Shown here one piece after another: positions 1 to 8,417 of a DNA stretch of 64,000 bases. The stretch comes from Roseicitreum antarcticum. GTDB lineage: Bacteria > Pseudomonadota > Alphaproteobacteria > Rhodobacterales > Rhodobacteraceae. Location: assembly GCF_014681765.1 (NCBI RefSeq), contig NZ_CP061502.1, positions 248,001 through 312,000 on the forward strand, given 5' to 3'. The notes under the pieces are model-generated. The model was not told the DNA's origin. It searched no databases and saw nothing but the letters and a program-made list of their open reading frames with translations. The translations under genes were made by a program, and so were the position numbers. Position 1 is the first letter of the stretch. Each line of letters begins with the position of its first letter.

Positions 1-695
1 GCGAGATCCTGCGCCAGCATCGCCGCATCTCGCGCAAGGCCGCGATGGCGCGGGCGCTGGATCTCTTGACCCGTGTGGGCATTCCATCGCCCGAGGACCG
101 GCTACGACAATATCCGCACCAGTTGTCCGGCGGCCTGCGCCAGCGGGTCGTAATCGCCATGGCGCTGCTGTGTGAACCCGATCTTATCATCGCCGATGAG
201 CCGACGACGGCGCTGGACGTGACCATTCAGGCGCAGATCCTGCGGCTCTTGAAGGATATCCAGCAAGAGATGGGGCTGGGCCTGATCATCATCACCCATG
301 ATCTGGGCGTGGTCGCGGGTGTCGCGGACCGCATCATCGTTATGTATGGCGGCGAGGTCGTCGAAAGCGGCACCTGCGATCAGATCCTCTCTGGCCCGTT
401 GCATCCCTATACCGAGGGCTTGCTGCAATCGCTGCCGCGCCCGGGCGAGACGCAGCCCGGCGACGATCTGGGCTTCATTCCGGGGGTTGTGCCGCGTCAA
501 ACCGGGCCGCGAGACAGTTGCGGCTTTGCCGGGCGCTGTCCTTATGCGCAGCCGGTTTGCACACAGGAAGCCGTGCCGATGCGCGATGTCGCAAACCCGG
601 GCGCGGCGCCTCACAGCATGCGCTGCGTGCTGACGCCCGACACTACCGCGCGCGACCCCGACATATGGACGCGCCTGAACGAGGAAACCGCATGA
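1..695 (+). CDS. Peptide/dipeptide ABC transporter ATPase, DppD/OppD type (5' end outside the window)
   Basis: This is the C-terminal part of a nucleotide-binding subunit that powers import of peptides or similar substrates. The frame is open from base 3, so the Walker A region lies to the left of the window. Visible are the ABC signature [10 protein letters not shown], the Walker B segment [11 protein letters not shown], the switch-region histidine in IIITHDLG, and the C-terminal oligopeptide-transporter extension with a Cys cluster ([14 protein letters not shown]). It overlaps the next gene through ATGA, and the pair DppD-DppF is the usual arrangement in these operons. The family call is safe; the transported substrate cannot be read from the sequence. 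Confidence 0.93.
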   Translation, partial: EILRQHRRISRKAAMARALDLLTRVGIPSPEDRLRQYPHQLSGGLRQRVVIAMALLCEPDLIIADEPTTALDVTIQAQILRLLKDIQQEMGLGLIIITHDLGVVAGVADRIIVMYGGEVVESGTCDQILSGPLHPYTEGLLQSLPRPGETQPGDDLGFIPGVVPRQTGPRDSCGFAGRCPYAQPVCTQEAVPMRDVANPGAAPHSMRCVLTPDTTARDPDIWTRLNEETA

Positions 696-1669
696 CCGAC
701 ACTGTGCTGGAAATGAATGCCGTCACCCGGAACTATGCCGTTGGCGGTATTTTTTCGCGTCGCCGCACGCTTCAGGCGCTGCGGGGAATCGACCTGAAAG
801 TTGAAAAGGGCAAGACGCTGGGCCTTGTGGGTGAAAGCGGTTGCGGCAAGTCTACGCTGTCGCGGATGCTGCTGGGCATCGAAGAACCCAGTTCGGGCAC
901 TGTGCGCATCGACGGGCGGGCGCTGGACAGCTACACCCGGCTGGACCGGGCGCGGTTGATTCAGGCGGTCTATCAGGACCCCTATTCATCGCTGAACCCG
1001 CGCATGACCGTTGCGGCGACCATCGCCGCACCGCTGACTGTGCGCGGCACCGGCACAGCCAGATCGCGGCGCGAGAAGGTGCGCGCGCTTGCGGCCGCCG
1101 TGGGCTTGCCGGAGCATCTGATCGACGCGTATCCCGGCCAGCTTTCGGGTGGGCAGCGCCAACGCGTCGCCATCGCCCGCGCGCTGATCGCGGAGCCTGA
1201 GATCCTGATCTGCGATGAGCCGACCTCGGCGCTGGATGTCTCGGTACAAAGCCAGATCCTCAATCTGCTGAACCGGCTGAAGCGGGAATGGGGGATCACG
1301 ATGATTCTGATCAGTCATGACCTGTCGGTGATCCACCATCTCGCTGACCGGGTGGCGGTGATGTATCTGGGCCAGATCGTTGAAGAGGGGGACGCCGCTG
1401 CGCTGTTCAAGGCGCCGCGCCACCCCTACACGCAGGCGCTGCTGCGCGCCGTGCTCCCCGCGAAGGCAGGCCAGGGCGTGCCCGAGCTGGGGCTGGCGGC
1501 CGAGTTTCCGAACCCCGTCAGCCCACCTTCCGGCTGCGCATTTCACCCCCGCTGCCCGCGCGCCGATGGCGGGCTGTGTGCGACCGTTGCGCCCGGTGTG
1601 ACCGGCAGTGGCACCACCCGTTTCCACTGCCACCATCCGTTGCCGAATGCCGCCGACGCGCAGGCGTGA
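692..1669 (+). CDS. Peptide/dipeptide ABC transporter ATPase, DppF/OppF type
   Basis: Second ATPase of the peptide importer, 325 residues. It has Walker A GESGCGKST, signature LSGGQRQRVAIARAL, Walker B ILICDEPTSALD, the H-loop LISHDLS and the C-terminal oligopeptide domain with CAFHPRCPRA. The start is the ATG at 692, which overlaps the upstream TGA by four bases; the open frame to the left of it only repeats the upstream gene in another register. Together with the preceding gene it forms the ATPase heterodimer of a Dpp/Opp-like system whose permeases and binding protein should lie left of the window. Confidence 0.95.
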   Translation: MTDTVLEMNAVTRNYAVGGIFSRRRTLQALRGIDLKVEKGKTLGLVGESGCGKSTLSRMLLGIEEPSSGTVRIDGRALDSYTRLDRARLIQAVYQDPYSSLNPRMTVAATIAAPLTVRGTGTARSRREKVRALAAAVGLPEHLIDAYPGQLSGGQRQRVAIARALIAEPEILICDEPTSALDVSVQSQILNLLNRLKREWGITMILISHDLSVIHHLADRVAVMYLGQIVEEGDAAALFKAPRHPYTQALLRAVLPAKAGQGVPELGLAAEFPNPVSPPSGCAFHPRCPRADGGLCATVAPGVTGSGTTRFHCHHPLPNAADAQA

Positions 1670-1703
1670 CCCTCATTTCCCGAACATCCATGGACTGCCC
1701 CAC

Positions 1704-3728
1704 ATGACCAACAAGATTACCTTCGACATCCATCACCGCGCGCCCTTTGCAGATGGCGCGGGCTTTGGCGATACCGGCGCTTATGAACACATCCGGGGCC
1801 GCGTGCATTTCGCCGTCGATCCGCGCGCGCCCGCGCAGGCAGCGGTGACTGACATTGCCCTGGCCCCGCGCGACGCGGATGGGCTGGTGCATTGCGCCGC
1901 GGATTTCGAGATCTTGCGCCCGCTTGACGGTGCGCGCGGCAATGGGCGGTTGTTCTATGACTATGGCAACCGGGGCAACAAACGCGCACTGCAGTTTTTT
2001 AACGATGCGCCAAAAACCAATGCGCCTGGTGGCCTGGCGGATGCGGGCAACGGGTTCCTGATGCGCCGGGGTTACCACATCCTTTGGATGGGCTGGCAGG
2101 GCGATCTGCTGCCCGGCGACGGGCGGATGCTGTTCGATGTGCCCATAGCGACCGATGGCGATACCCCTCTGACGGGTACCGTGCGGACCGAGTTGATCGC
2201 GGGCGGACCGGGGGTCACGGTTTTCCCATTGAGTTCGCTCGTAACCGCGCGATCAAACCCTGCTGTCTCAAAAGATACAAGACGTGCGCGCCTTAGCCGT
2301 CGCCGCTACGCTTGGAGCCCGCGTGAGGATATCCCCGCAGATCGCTGGGCCTTCGCGCGGTTGGAACGGGGCCCGGGCGTCGACAATCAGGGGATGGAAA
2401 ACGCCGTCGTGCCGTCCGACAGCCACGTCTGTCTGCCTGAAGGGTTCGAGACCGGCTGGATCTATGAGATTGTCTATGAGGCGCGCGATCCGCAGGTCCT
2501 GGGGCTGGGGCATCTGGCGGTGCGCGATGCGGTGTCGTTTCTGAAATACGGCGATGTGGATGCCAAAGGCACACCGAACCCGCTGAAAGACAACGGTGGC
2601 CGTGTCGACTACGCTTACGCTTGGGGCCGGTCGCAGACCGGGCGCTGCATCCGTGATGCGCTCTATCTGGGCTTTAACGCTGATGCTTCGGGGCGCCGGG
2701 TGTTCGACGGCGTGCTGCCGCATGTGGCGGGCGCAGGCAAGATGTGGATGAACCACCGCTTTGCCAACCTCGTCTTGCTGCCGGGGCAGGAGTTCGAGAA
2801 TCATTTCTCGCCCGCCGACCGCTTTCCCTTTGCTTATGCTGTATCGACCGACCATCTGACCGGCGCGGTCGATGGCATCCTGAAGCGGCCCGACACTGAT
2901 CCAAAGGTGATCCATACCGACACCGCCGCCGAATACTGGCACCGCCGCGCCGCGCTGGTTCATACCGACACCGAAGGCAATGATCTGCCTCAGCCTGACG
3001 GCGTGCGGATCTATCACTGGGCCAGTACGCAGCATTTCGCGGCGCCAAAGGTCGATAAACCCGGCTTTGGCATGAGTCAGACTTATTTCAATGTCGCTGC
3101 CAGCTCGATGCTGTTCCGCGCGACGCTGGATAACCTTGACGCGTGGGTGTCGCAGGGGATCGCGCCGCCTGAAAGCCTTATGCCCCGCAGGGCGGATGGC
3201 ACGCTGGTGTCCTTTGACGTCTGGAAGGCCGGGTTTCCACAGATCCCTGGCGTGGCATTGCCGCGCGGACCCAGTCGGCTGGAACTGATGGATTTCGGCG
3301 CCGATATCGACCTCGGCCTGATCGCCAAAGATCCACCCGATCTGCCGGGCGGGGAGTACTGCGTGCAGGTTCCGGCCACAGATGTGGACGGCAATGACAT
3401 CGCGGGTATCCGTGTGCCGATGGTGCAGGCGCCGCTGGGCACCTACACCGGCTGGAGCCTGCGCAATGCCACCTTCGGATTGGGCGCACTGGAAGGCATC
3501 ACTGGCACCTACATCCCCCTGCCCACCCGAGAGGATGAGCGCGCGCAGACTGGTGACCCGCGGGTGTCGGTGGTCGAACGCTATGGCAATGCTGCGGGCT
3601 ATGCGCACGCCATCGGCGCGGCCGCGCGCAGCCTCGTCGATGCCGGGCTGATGCTGGACGAAGATGTGGCGCAGGCCGTCGCCGAGGCGGCCGATTGGGG
3701 CCGCCCGCGCCATGATGTAAAGCTGTAG
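1704..3728 (+). CDS. Alpha/beta hydrolase domain-containing protein (Abhydrolase_10 type)
   Basis: A 674-residue protein resembling the large alpha/beta hydrolase family (Abhydrolase_10), whose substrates are poorly known. The nucleophile elbow is probably AWGRSQTGR around Ser310. No signal peptide is visible, so it should be cytoplasmic. It sits 34 bases after the peptide-transporter ATPase and just before a gamma-glutamyltransferase, which suggests that it acts on an imported amide or ester. I chose ATG 1704 because the longer frame only reads the 3' end of the preceding gene. Family assignment comes from memory of the fold pattern; the reaction is unknown. Confidence 0.8.
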   Translation: MTNKITFDIHHRAPFADGAGFGDTGAYEHIRGRVHFAVDPRAPAQAAVTDIALAPRDADGLVHCAADFEILRPLDGARGNGRLFYDYGNRGNKRALQFFNDAPKTNAPGGLADAGNGFLMRRGYHILWMGWQGDLLPGDGRMLFDVPIATDGDTPLTGTVRTELIAGGPGVTVFPLSSLVTARSNPAVSKDTRRARLSRRRYAWSPREDIPADRWAFARLERGPGVDNQGMENAVVPSDSHVCLPEGFETGWIYEIVYEARDPQVLGLGHLAVRDAVSFLKYGDVDAKGTPNPLKDNGGRVDYAYAWGRSQTGRCIRDALYLGFNADASGRRVFDGVLPHVAGAGKMWMNHRFANLVLLPGQEFENHFSPADRFPFAYAVSTDHLTGAVDGILKRPDTDPKVIHTDTAAEYWHRRAALVHTDTEGNDLPQPDGVRIYHWASTQHFAAPKVDKPGFGMSQTYFNVAASSMLFRATLDNLDAWVSQGIAPPESLMPRRADGTLVSFDVWKAGFPQIPGVALPRGPSRLELMDFGADIDLGLIAKDPPDLPGGEYCVQVPATDVDGNDIAGIRVPMVQAPLGTYTGWSLRNATFGLGALEGITGTYIPLPTREDERAQTGDPRVSVVERYGNAAGYAHAIGAAARSLVDAGLMLDEDVAQAVAEAADWGRPRHDVKL

Positions 3729-3740
3729 GGAATGTATACC

Positions 3741-5354
3741 ATGACTGACAGGGGAATGGTCGTCGCACCGCAGCCCGAAGCCGCCGAAAGCGGCGTCAAT
3801 ATTCTGCGGGCCGGTGGCAATGCCGTCGATGCCGCGATCGCGACCGCGCTGGTGCAGACTGTAGTGGACCCGCTGATGTGCGGGATAGCAGGTTTCGGTT
3901 CCATGGCGGTCTACGATCCGGCGACGGGAAGGCAGGAATACCTTGATTTTCACGCGCCCGCGCCCGCAGCCGTGACCGAAGATATGTGGGCCGATCTGGT
4001 CGAGGGTGAGGCGCTGGACGGCTTTGGCTTCCTGCTCCGGGGCCGTGTCAACGACCTTGGTGCAGGTGCGGTCGCGGTGCCTGCCAGCCTGCGCGCCTAT
4101 GAAGTGGCGCACCAAAAGTTCGGTAAGCTGCCCTGGGCCGATGTCGTTGCCCCGGCGATCCGCTGGGCTGATGAGGGGTATTTCGTGCGGCCCGCAATGT
4201 ACGCTTTCTTTCTGGAAGGTGACGGTTACGGCCGCGCGCCGACGCGTGACCGGCTGACCTATTCGGAAGGCGGGCGGCGCCTGTTATGTGATGCGCATGG
4301 CGCCCCGAAAGCCATCGGCGCGGCAATCGTCAATCCTGATTACGCTGACGTGTTGCGTCTGATCGCCCGTGACGGAGCTGATGCGCTGCATGATGGTCCC
4401 ATCGGTGATTTGGTGGTCGACGCGATGGAGCAGGGCGGTGGCCTTGTCACGCGCGCGGACCTTGCCGCCGTTCGGCCAACGTTCCGGCCGCCGCTGGAAG
4501 GCACATATCGCGGTTTGCGGATTGCAACGAACCAACCACCCGGCGGCGGCGTGATGCTGCTGGAGATGCTCAACATCCTTGAAAACTTCGACCTTGCAGC
4601 GCTGGGTCACAACAGTACCGAATACATCCGGATTCTGTGCGAGGTGATGAAGCGCGCAACGGGGGACAAGGACCGGTACGTCGGTGATCCGGGGTTTTGC
4701 GAAGTGCCGCTGGATATGCTCTTGGACAAGGGGCGCGCAGCCGGGATGGCCGATGACATCCGCCGGGGCGTCGTGGCGCACGTGCCGCGCCTGAACACCC
4801 ATGCGCCCGTGCCACGCGACACCACCCATCTGACGGTGCGCGACGGGGAAGGGTGCTGTGTGGCGCTGACCCATTCGCTGGCCATGCCTTCGGGTGTCGT
4901 ACCGCGTGGTACCGGGTTCATGCTGAACGGCTGCATGAGCGTGTTTGATCCGCGTCCCGGAAAACCAGGATCACTGGCGCCCGGCAAATCGCGCTTTACC
5001 GCATCGGCGCCGACGATTGTCCATGACGCCAACGGGCCACGACTGATCCTTGGGGCGCCGGGCGGCACGCAGATCGTGATGGGGATCTTGCAGACGATCT
5101 TGAACCATTTCGATTTCGGCATGGATATCGATCGCGCCGTGGCTGCGGCGCGCGTCTCGGCCACCTCGGACTTTATTGACGTTTGCAACCGCATCCCGCG
5201 CGATGTGCTGGCGCCGTTGGTGGCGCGGGGGTATGCGGTCCACCGCAACCCCCATGGCTACACCTTTGGCTGGGTCCATGCGATTGCAGTGCGGGATGGT
5301 CAGGTCACTGGCGCCGCCGATCCCGGACGCGACGGCGTGGCTTATCGTGCCTGA
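3741..5354 (+). CDS. Gamma-glutamyltransferase family protein (cytoplasmic form)
   Basis: An Ntn-hydrolase of the gamma-glutamyltranspeptidase family, about 537 residues, which cleaves or transfers gamma-glutamyl (or related acyl) groups. The N-terminal AGGNAVDAAIATAL segment is typical, and the autoprocessing Thr lies in DTTHLTV near residue 361, followed by the small-subunit motif VALTHSLAMPSG. No signal peptide is present, unlike the periplasmic E. coli enzyme. An ATG at 3732 is also possible, but the AGGGA at 3727-3731 abuts it and is better spaced for 3741. The neighbours (peptide importer, hydrolase, flavin reductase) suggest degradation of an imported gamma-glutamyl-like amide. Confidence 0.9.
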   Translation: MTDRGMVVAPQPEAAESGVNILRAGGNAVDAAIATALVQTVVDPLMCGIAGFGSMAVYDPATGRQEYLDFHAPAPAAVTEDMWADLVEGEALDGFGFLLRGRVNDLGAGAVAVPASLRAYEVAHQKFGKLPWADVVAPAIRWADEGYFVRPAMYAFFLEGDGYGRAPTRDRLTYSEGGRRLLCDAHGAPKAIGAAIVNPDYADVLRLIARDGADALHDGPIGDLVVDAMEQGGGLVTRADLAAVRPTFRPPLEGTYRGLRIATNQPPGGGVMLLEMLNILENFDLAALGHNSTEYIRILCEVMKRATGDKDRYVGDPGFCEVPLDMLLDKGRAAGMADDIRRGVVAHVPRLNTHAPVPRDTTHLTVRDGEGCCVALTHSLAMPSGVVPRGTGFMLNGCMSVFDPRPGKPGSLAPGKSRFTASAPTIVHDANGPRLILGAPGGTQIVMGILQTILNHFDFGMDIDRAVAAARVSATSDFIDVCNRIPRDVLAPLVARGYAVHRNPHGYTFGWVHAIAVRDGQVTGAADPGRDGVAYRA

Positions 5355-5356
5355 TC

Positions 5357-5380
5357 GGGGGGGGGGGCGACTTCCCCCCC
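5357..5380. repeat. G11 homopolymer with facing C run; hairpin/terminator-like
   Basis: Eleven consecutive G residues (5357-5367) begin two bases after the stop codon of the gamma-glutamyltransferase. They are followed by CGACTT and a run of C residues, so the transcript can fold into a G/C stem with a six-base loop. It may act as a terminator or RNA-stability element. The long homopolymer is prone to slippage in replication and in sequencing. Confidence 0.6.
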
Positions 5381-5419
5381 GACCATTCAGATCGTGAAAT
5401 CCCCCAGACGGAGACATGC

Positions 5420-6019
5420 ATGAACTACGGAGCCGACCGGCCTGCCGTCCTGAAATACGACCCGTTCAAGGCGATTATCGTGCCACGCCCTATCGGCTGG
5501 ATCGGCACGATGAATGCCGATGGTGTTCCCAACCTTGCGCCCTACAGTTTCTTCACGATGCATGGGACCAGACCGCACATGATCAGCTTCACCTCTGAGG
5601 GCGACAAACATTCGGTCGTCAATGCGCGCGACCGGGCGGAGTTTACCTTTTCGCTGGTGACCGAAGATCTGGCGCAGGCGATGAACGCCACCTCGGCTCC
5701 ATTGCCTGACGGGGCGGATGAATTTGCTGCCGCCGGGCTGACACGCGGGCACAGTATAGAGATCGCCGCGCCCTTCGTTGCTGAAAGCCCCGCCGCGCTG
5801 GAATGCGTAACACTGTCGACTACGCAGTTGCGTGACCGGAATGGTTGCCTGACGGGCAGCTACCTGGTCCTGGGCGAAGTCGTGCGCACGCATATCAAAG
5901 ACGCGTTTATTCAGAACGGACGCTTTGATACCGTGAAGGCGCGGCCCATCGCGCGTATGGGCTACCGTGATTATGCGACCGTCACCGACGCATGGGAATT
6001 GATGCGCCCGTCCGATTGA
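5420..6019 (+). CDS. Flavin reductase-like, FMN-binding split-barrel protein
   Basis: A 199-residue protein of the flavin reductase-like (DIM6/NTAB) family. The N-terminal pattern IIVPRPIGWIGTMNADGVPN followed by APYSFF is typical of these FMN-binding split barrels, which reduce flavin or use it as cofactor. ATG 5420 gives the normal family N-terminus; the longer open frame upstream overlaps the gamma-glutamyltransferase and is a shadow. It is the last gene of the left operon, about 65 bases behind its neighbour across the G-tract hairpin. It may supply reduced flavin to an oxygenase or act directly on an intermediate of the upstream pathway; that role is inferred. Confidence 0.85.
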   Translation: MNYGADRPAVLKYDPFKAIIVPRPIGWIGTMNADGVPNLAPYSFFTMHGTRPHMISFTSEGDKHSVVNARDRAEFTFSLVTEDLAQAMNATSAPLPDGADEFAAAGLTRGHSIEIAAPFVAESPAALECVTLSTTQLRDRNGCLTGSYLVLGEVVRTHIKDAFIQNGRFDTVKARPIARMGYRDYATVTDAWELMRPSD

Positions 6020-6344
6020 TCGGAGCGCGGCGCGTCCTGTCTGGTGGGCGCCCGCATCGGCCTCGGCGAGATATCTGCAACGCTCTGTTGCGCTCGTTTT
6101 TATCCAGATATGACCCTGAGAAAGCTGCGCAGACCCTAAAGGCCGCAGCATGCTTTGCTGTTGCCAGGCCCGGTCGCGGCGGCAGGATACCGCATGTACG
6201 CCGCCCAATAGCCAACATCTTGCGGCGCACTTGAACCTTTCCGACCGGCCGCACTGGACGCAGCGCGTCGTTCCTGCTTGTCTTCGGGCGCGCGGGCCGG
6301 ACAGTCCCGGCAGATACCGGGTGCGACGGAAGGACGGGACGACG
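6020..6344. other. Gene-free stretch between the flavin reductase and the DeoR regulator
   Basis: No convincing gene is present in these 325 bases. GCAAC (6077-6081) and GTTGC (6087-6091) form a short stem that is followed by GCTCGTTTTTAT, so it may be a weak intrinsic terminator for the upstream operon. An outer inverted repeat, ATATCTG (6071-6077) and CAGATAT (6105-6111), encloses it. The GTTGC/GCAAC half-sites resemble those of the palindrome at 7117-7150, so a role as regulator binding site is also possible. The promoter of the DeoR gene must lie in the right half. Confidence 0.4.
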
Positions 6345-7103
6345 ATGACAAGACCCAGCATGCAGAGTGAGCGGATCGCACGGATCACGGCCATGCTTGA
6401 CGTGTCGCCTGCGCTGCATTTGAAAGATCTGGCGGTTCAGCTGGGTGTTACGGTCATGACGTTGCGGCGGGACGCGGCGCAGGCGGGGTCGGGCTTTGCG
6501 TGTCGCGGTGGCTATGTCGTGCCCGACCGCAATACCGAGCATTATGATTTTGAAACTCAGATGTCCCATGCGATCAACGCCAAGCAGAAGGCCTCGGAAT
6601 ATGCCCTCAATCTGGTGCCCGAAGGTGCGGTGGTCTTTCTCGACACGGGCACCACGCTGCCGCATCTGGCACGGTTGCTGGCCAAGGGCCGCGCAAAGCG
6701 GCTGGTCACCCATTGCCTGACCATCGCAGAGATTCTGCAGGGTCGTTCACAGGTTCCGGTTGAGTTTTTGGGCGGTGAAATCCAGTCGAGCACCCGCTCG
6801 TGCCATGCAGATCATCCCGCCCGCCGCATCGCTGCGTTGAAGATCGACATTGCCTTTCTGTCAGCCGGGGGGGTCGATCCTGAGGGCCAGTTGAGCTGTT
6901 CGCATGCCTATGAAATTCCGCTCAAGCGGGCGCTGATTTCCCATTGTGTTCAATCCCTTATAGTATTTGACGAAAGCAAGATCGGTCAGCGGAAAAGCGT
7001 GGTTTTCGGTGATCTGGATGAGGTCGGTGCAATCGTCACCGAGCGCGGCATTTTTTCTGCGGATGAACTAAAAAAGCGGTTGACTCCTTCGGCCACGAAT
7101 TAG
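6345..7103 (+). CDS. DeoR/GlpR family transcriptional regulator of the deoxyribose-type operon
   Basis: A 252-residue repressor-type regulator. The N-terminal winged HTH covers about residues 5-60 (LKDLAVQLGVTVMTLRRDA is the recognition region), and the C-terminal sugar-phosphate-binding DeoRC domain has the motif VFLDTGTTLPHLARLL. The start at 6345 has AAGGA at 6330-6334 with good spacing. It lies at the head of a transport and catabolic operon containing deoC and a sugar kinase, so it most likely senses a phosphorylated sugar such as deoxyribose 5-phosphate; the ligand is inferred from context. Confidence 0.9.
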   Translation: MTRPSMQSERIARITAMLDVSPALHLKDLAVQLGVTVMTLRRDAAQAGSGFACRGGYVVPDRNTEHYDFETQMSHAINAKQKASEYALNLVPEGAVVFLDTGTTLPHLARLLAKGRAKRLVTHCLTIAEILQGRSQVPVEFLGGEIQSSTRSCHADHPARRIAALKIDIAFLSAGGVDPEGQLSCSHAYEIPLKRALISHCVQSLIVFDESKIGQRKSVVFGDLDEVGAIVTERGIFSADELKKRLTPSATN

Positions 7104-7116
7104 AATGTGTCCTGAG

Positions 7117-7150
7117 TTATGTTGCGATCCTAACATTATGCGCAACGTAA
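7117..7150. promoter_or_regulatory. Probable operator upstream of the deoxyribose-type SBP gene
   Basis: TTATGTTGCG (7117-7126) and CGCAACGTAA (7141-7150) form a ten-base inverted repeat with one mismatch and a 14-base spacer. It lies between the DeoR-type gene and the SBP gene, so it is a likely binding site for that regulator. Two further short stems follow, GGTGAC/GTCACC (7155-7171) and GCGGAC/GTCCGC (7179-7196), in the untranslated leader before the GGAGGA ribosome site at 7203. Confidence 0.55.
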
Positions 7151-7213
7151 CCTTGGTGACAGATGGTCACCGGGAAACGCGGACGGGGAGGTCCGCATAG
7201 TTGGAGGAACGCC

Positions 7214-8266
7214 ATGAAATTCGCATTTATTCACGCTGCCGCTTTTGCCGTCGCAGCCGCAGGGCCCGCTTTCGCGGATCAGGTCGTCGACATCAGCCAA
7301 GTCGACCCTGAAATGCTGACATCCGATGAGACCTATTCGATCGCGACGGTGGTGAAGGTTGACGGGATTGCCTGGTTCGACCGGATGCGCGATGGTGTCA
7401 GCCAATTCGGCGATGACACCGGCAGCGATACCTGGATGGTGGGGCCGTCTCAGGCGGACGCCGCAGCGCAGGTGCAATTGATCGAGAACCTGATCGCGCA
7501 GGGCGTCGATGCCATCGCGGTTGTGCCGTTCTCGGTCGAGGCGGTGGAGCCCGTGCTGCAAAAGGCCCGTGAGCGCGGCATCGTTGTGGTCAGCCATGAG
7601 GCATCCAATATCACCAATGTTGATTATGACATCGAAGCGTTCGATAACCTTGCTTATGGCGCAGCGCTGATGGACAACCTTGCGGCGCAGATGGGCGAGA
7701 CGGGCGCCTATGTGACGACCGTGGGTTCGCTGACCTCGAAATCTCAGAACGAATGGATCGACGGTGCCATCGCGCGGCAGGAAGAAGCCTATCCGGAAAT
7801 GTCGCTCGCGACCGAGCGGTTGGAAACCTATGACGATGCAAACACCGACTACACCAAACTGAAAGAGGCGCTGACCGCGCATCCCGAAATCGCCGGGATC
7901 GTCGGTGGCCCCATGCCGACCTCCGCAGGTGCCGGGCGTCTGATCGCGGAAAGCGGTTTGCAAGGGCAGCTCAGCTTCGCCGGGACGGGCCTGCCGTCGG
8001 TGGCCGGGCAGTACCTGAGCCAGGGTGATATCGAATATATCCAGTTCTGGGACCCCGCGGTCGCAGGCTATGCGATGAACTTGATTGCTCTGGCCGAACT
8101 GAAGGCACGCGCGGCGGGTACCGATGCGGGTATCGGTGCTGGCACCAATCTGGGCCTCGAGGGCTATACCGATCTGCAACTGGCAGAGGGCGCGAATGCT
8201 AAAGTGCTGTATGGTGCCGGCTGGGTCGGTGTGACTGATGAAAACATGGGCGACTACGACTTCTGA
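7214..8266 (+). CDS. Sugar ABC transporter substrate-binding protein (RbsB/LsrB-like)
   Basis: A 350-residue periplasmic binding protein of the pentose/AI-2 class (peripla_BP_4 fold). A signal peptide is clear: MKFAFIH, then an Ala-rich core ending in AFA before DQVVD. The body has the usual ENLIAQGVDAIAVVP segment and a hinge pattern like LsrB and RhaS. The start at 7214 has GGAGGA just upstream. The following genes encode one ATPase with two ABC modules and two permeases, so this is the binding component of a class-2 carbohydrate importer. Context with DeoC points to deoxyribose or a deoxynucleoside-derived sugar rather than autoinducer-2. Confidence 0.9.
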   Translation: MKFAFIHAAAFAVAAAGPAFADQVVDISQVDPEMLTSDETYSIATVVKVDGIAWFDRMRDGVSQFGDDTGSDTWMVGPSQADAAAQVQLIENLIAQGVDAIAVVPFSVEAVEPVLQKARERGIVVVSHEASNITNVDYDIEAFDNLAYGAALMDNLAAQMGETGAYVTTVGSLTSKSQNEWIDGAIARQEEAYPEMSLATERLETYDDANTDYTKLKEALTAHPEIAGIVGGPMPTSAGAGRLIAESGLQGQLSFAGTGLPSVAGQYLSQGDIEYIQFWDPAVAGYAMNLIALAELKARAAGTDAGIGAGTNLGLEGYTDLQLAEGANAKVLYGAGWVGVTDENMGDYDF

Positions 8267-8289
8267 TCCAGAAGGCGCAGACCGCAGAT

Positions 8290-8318
8290 GCGGGCGGCGC
8301 AGGCAATGCGCCGCCCGC
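8290..8318 (+). other. Intercistronic stem-loop behind the SBP gene
   Basis: A perfect 12-base inverted repeat, GCGGGCGGCGCA and TGCGCCGCCCGC, with a five-base loop lies 24 bases after the SBP stop codon and before the ATPase gene. There is no T run, so it is more likely an mRNA-stabilising or partial attenuation hairpin that keeps the SBP message more abundant than the transporter message. Similar stems follow the other three SBP genes of the window. Confidence 0.7.
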
Positions 8319-8417
8319 TTGTCCCGGATTTCCCGCCATCATGCTTCGTGATCCCTGCAGGCCCGGCCCGCTTTGGTCTGGATCCGTCGCCTGACATTGT
8401 CAGACAGGAGTTTCCCC

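Noticed and set aside
2268-4115. Minus-strand frame of about 615 residues over the hydrolase and gamma-glutamyltransferase
   Set aside because: It crosses the border of two well-supported plus-strand genes and has shadow-like composition.
7214-8266. AI-2 (LsrB) uptake system
   Set aside because: The SBP resembles LsrB, but lsrK, lsrF and lsrG are missing and deoC and a PfkB kinase are linked instead.
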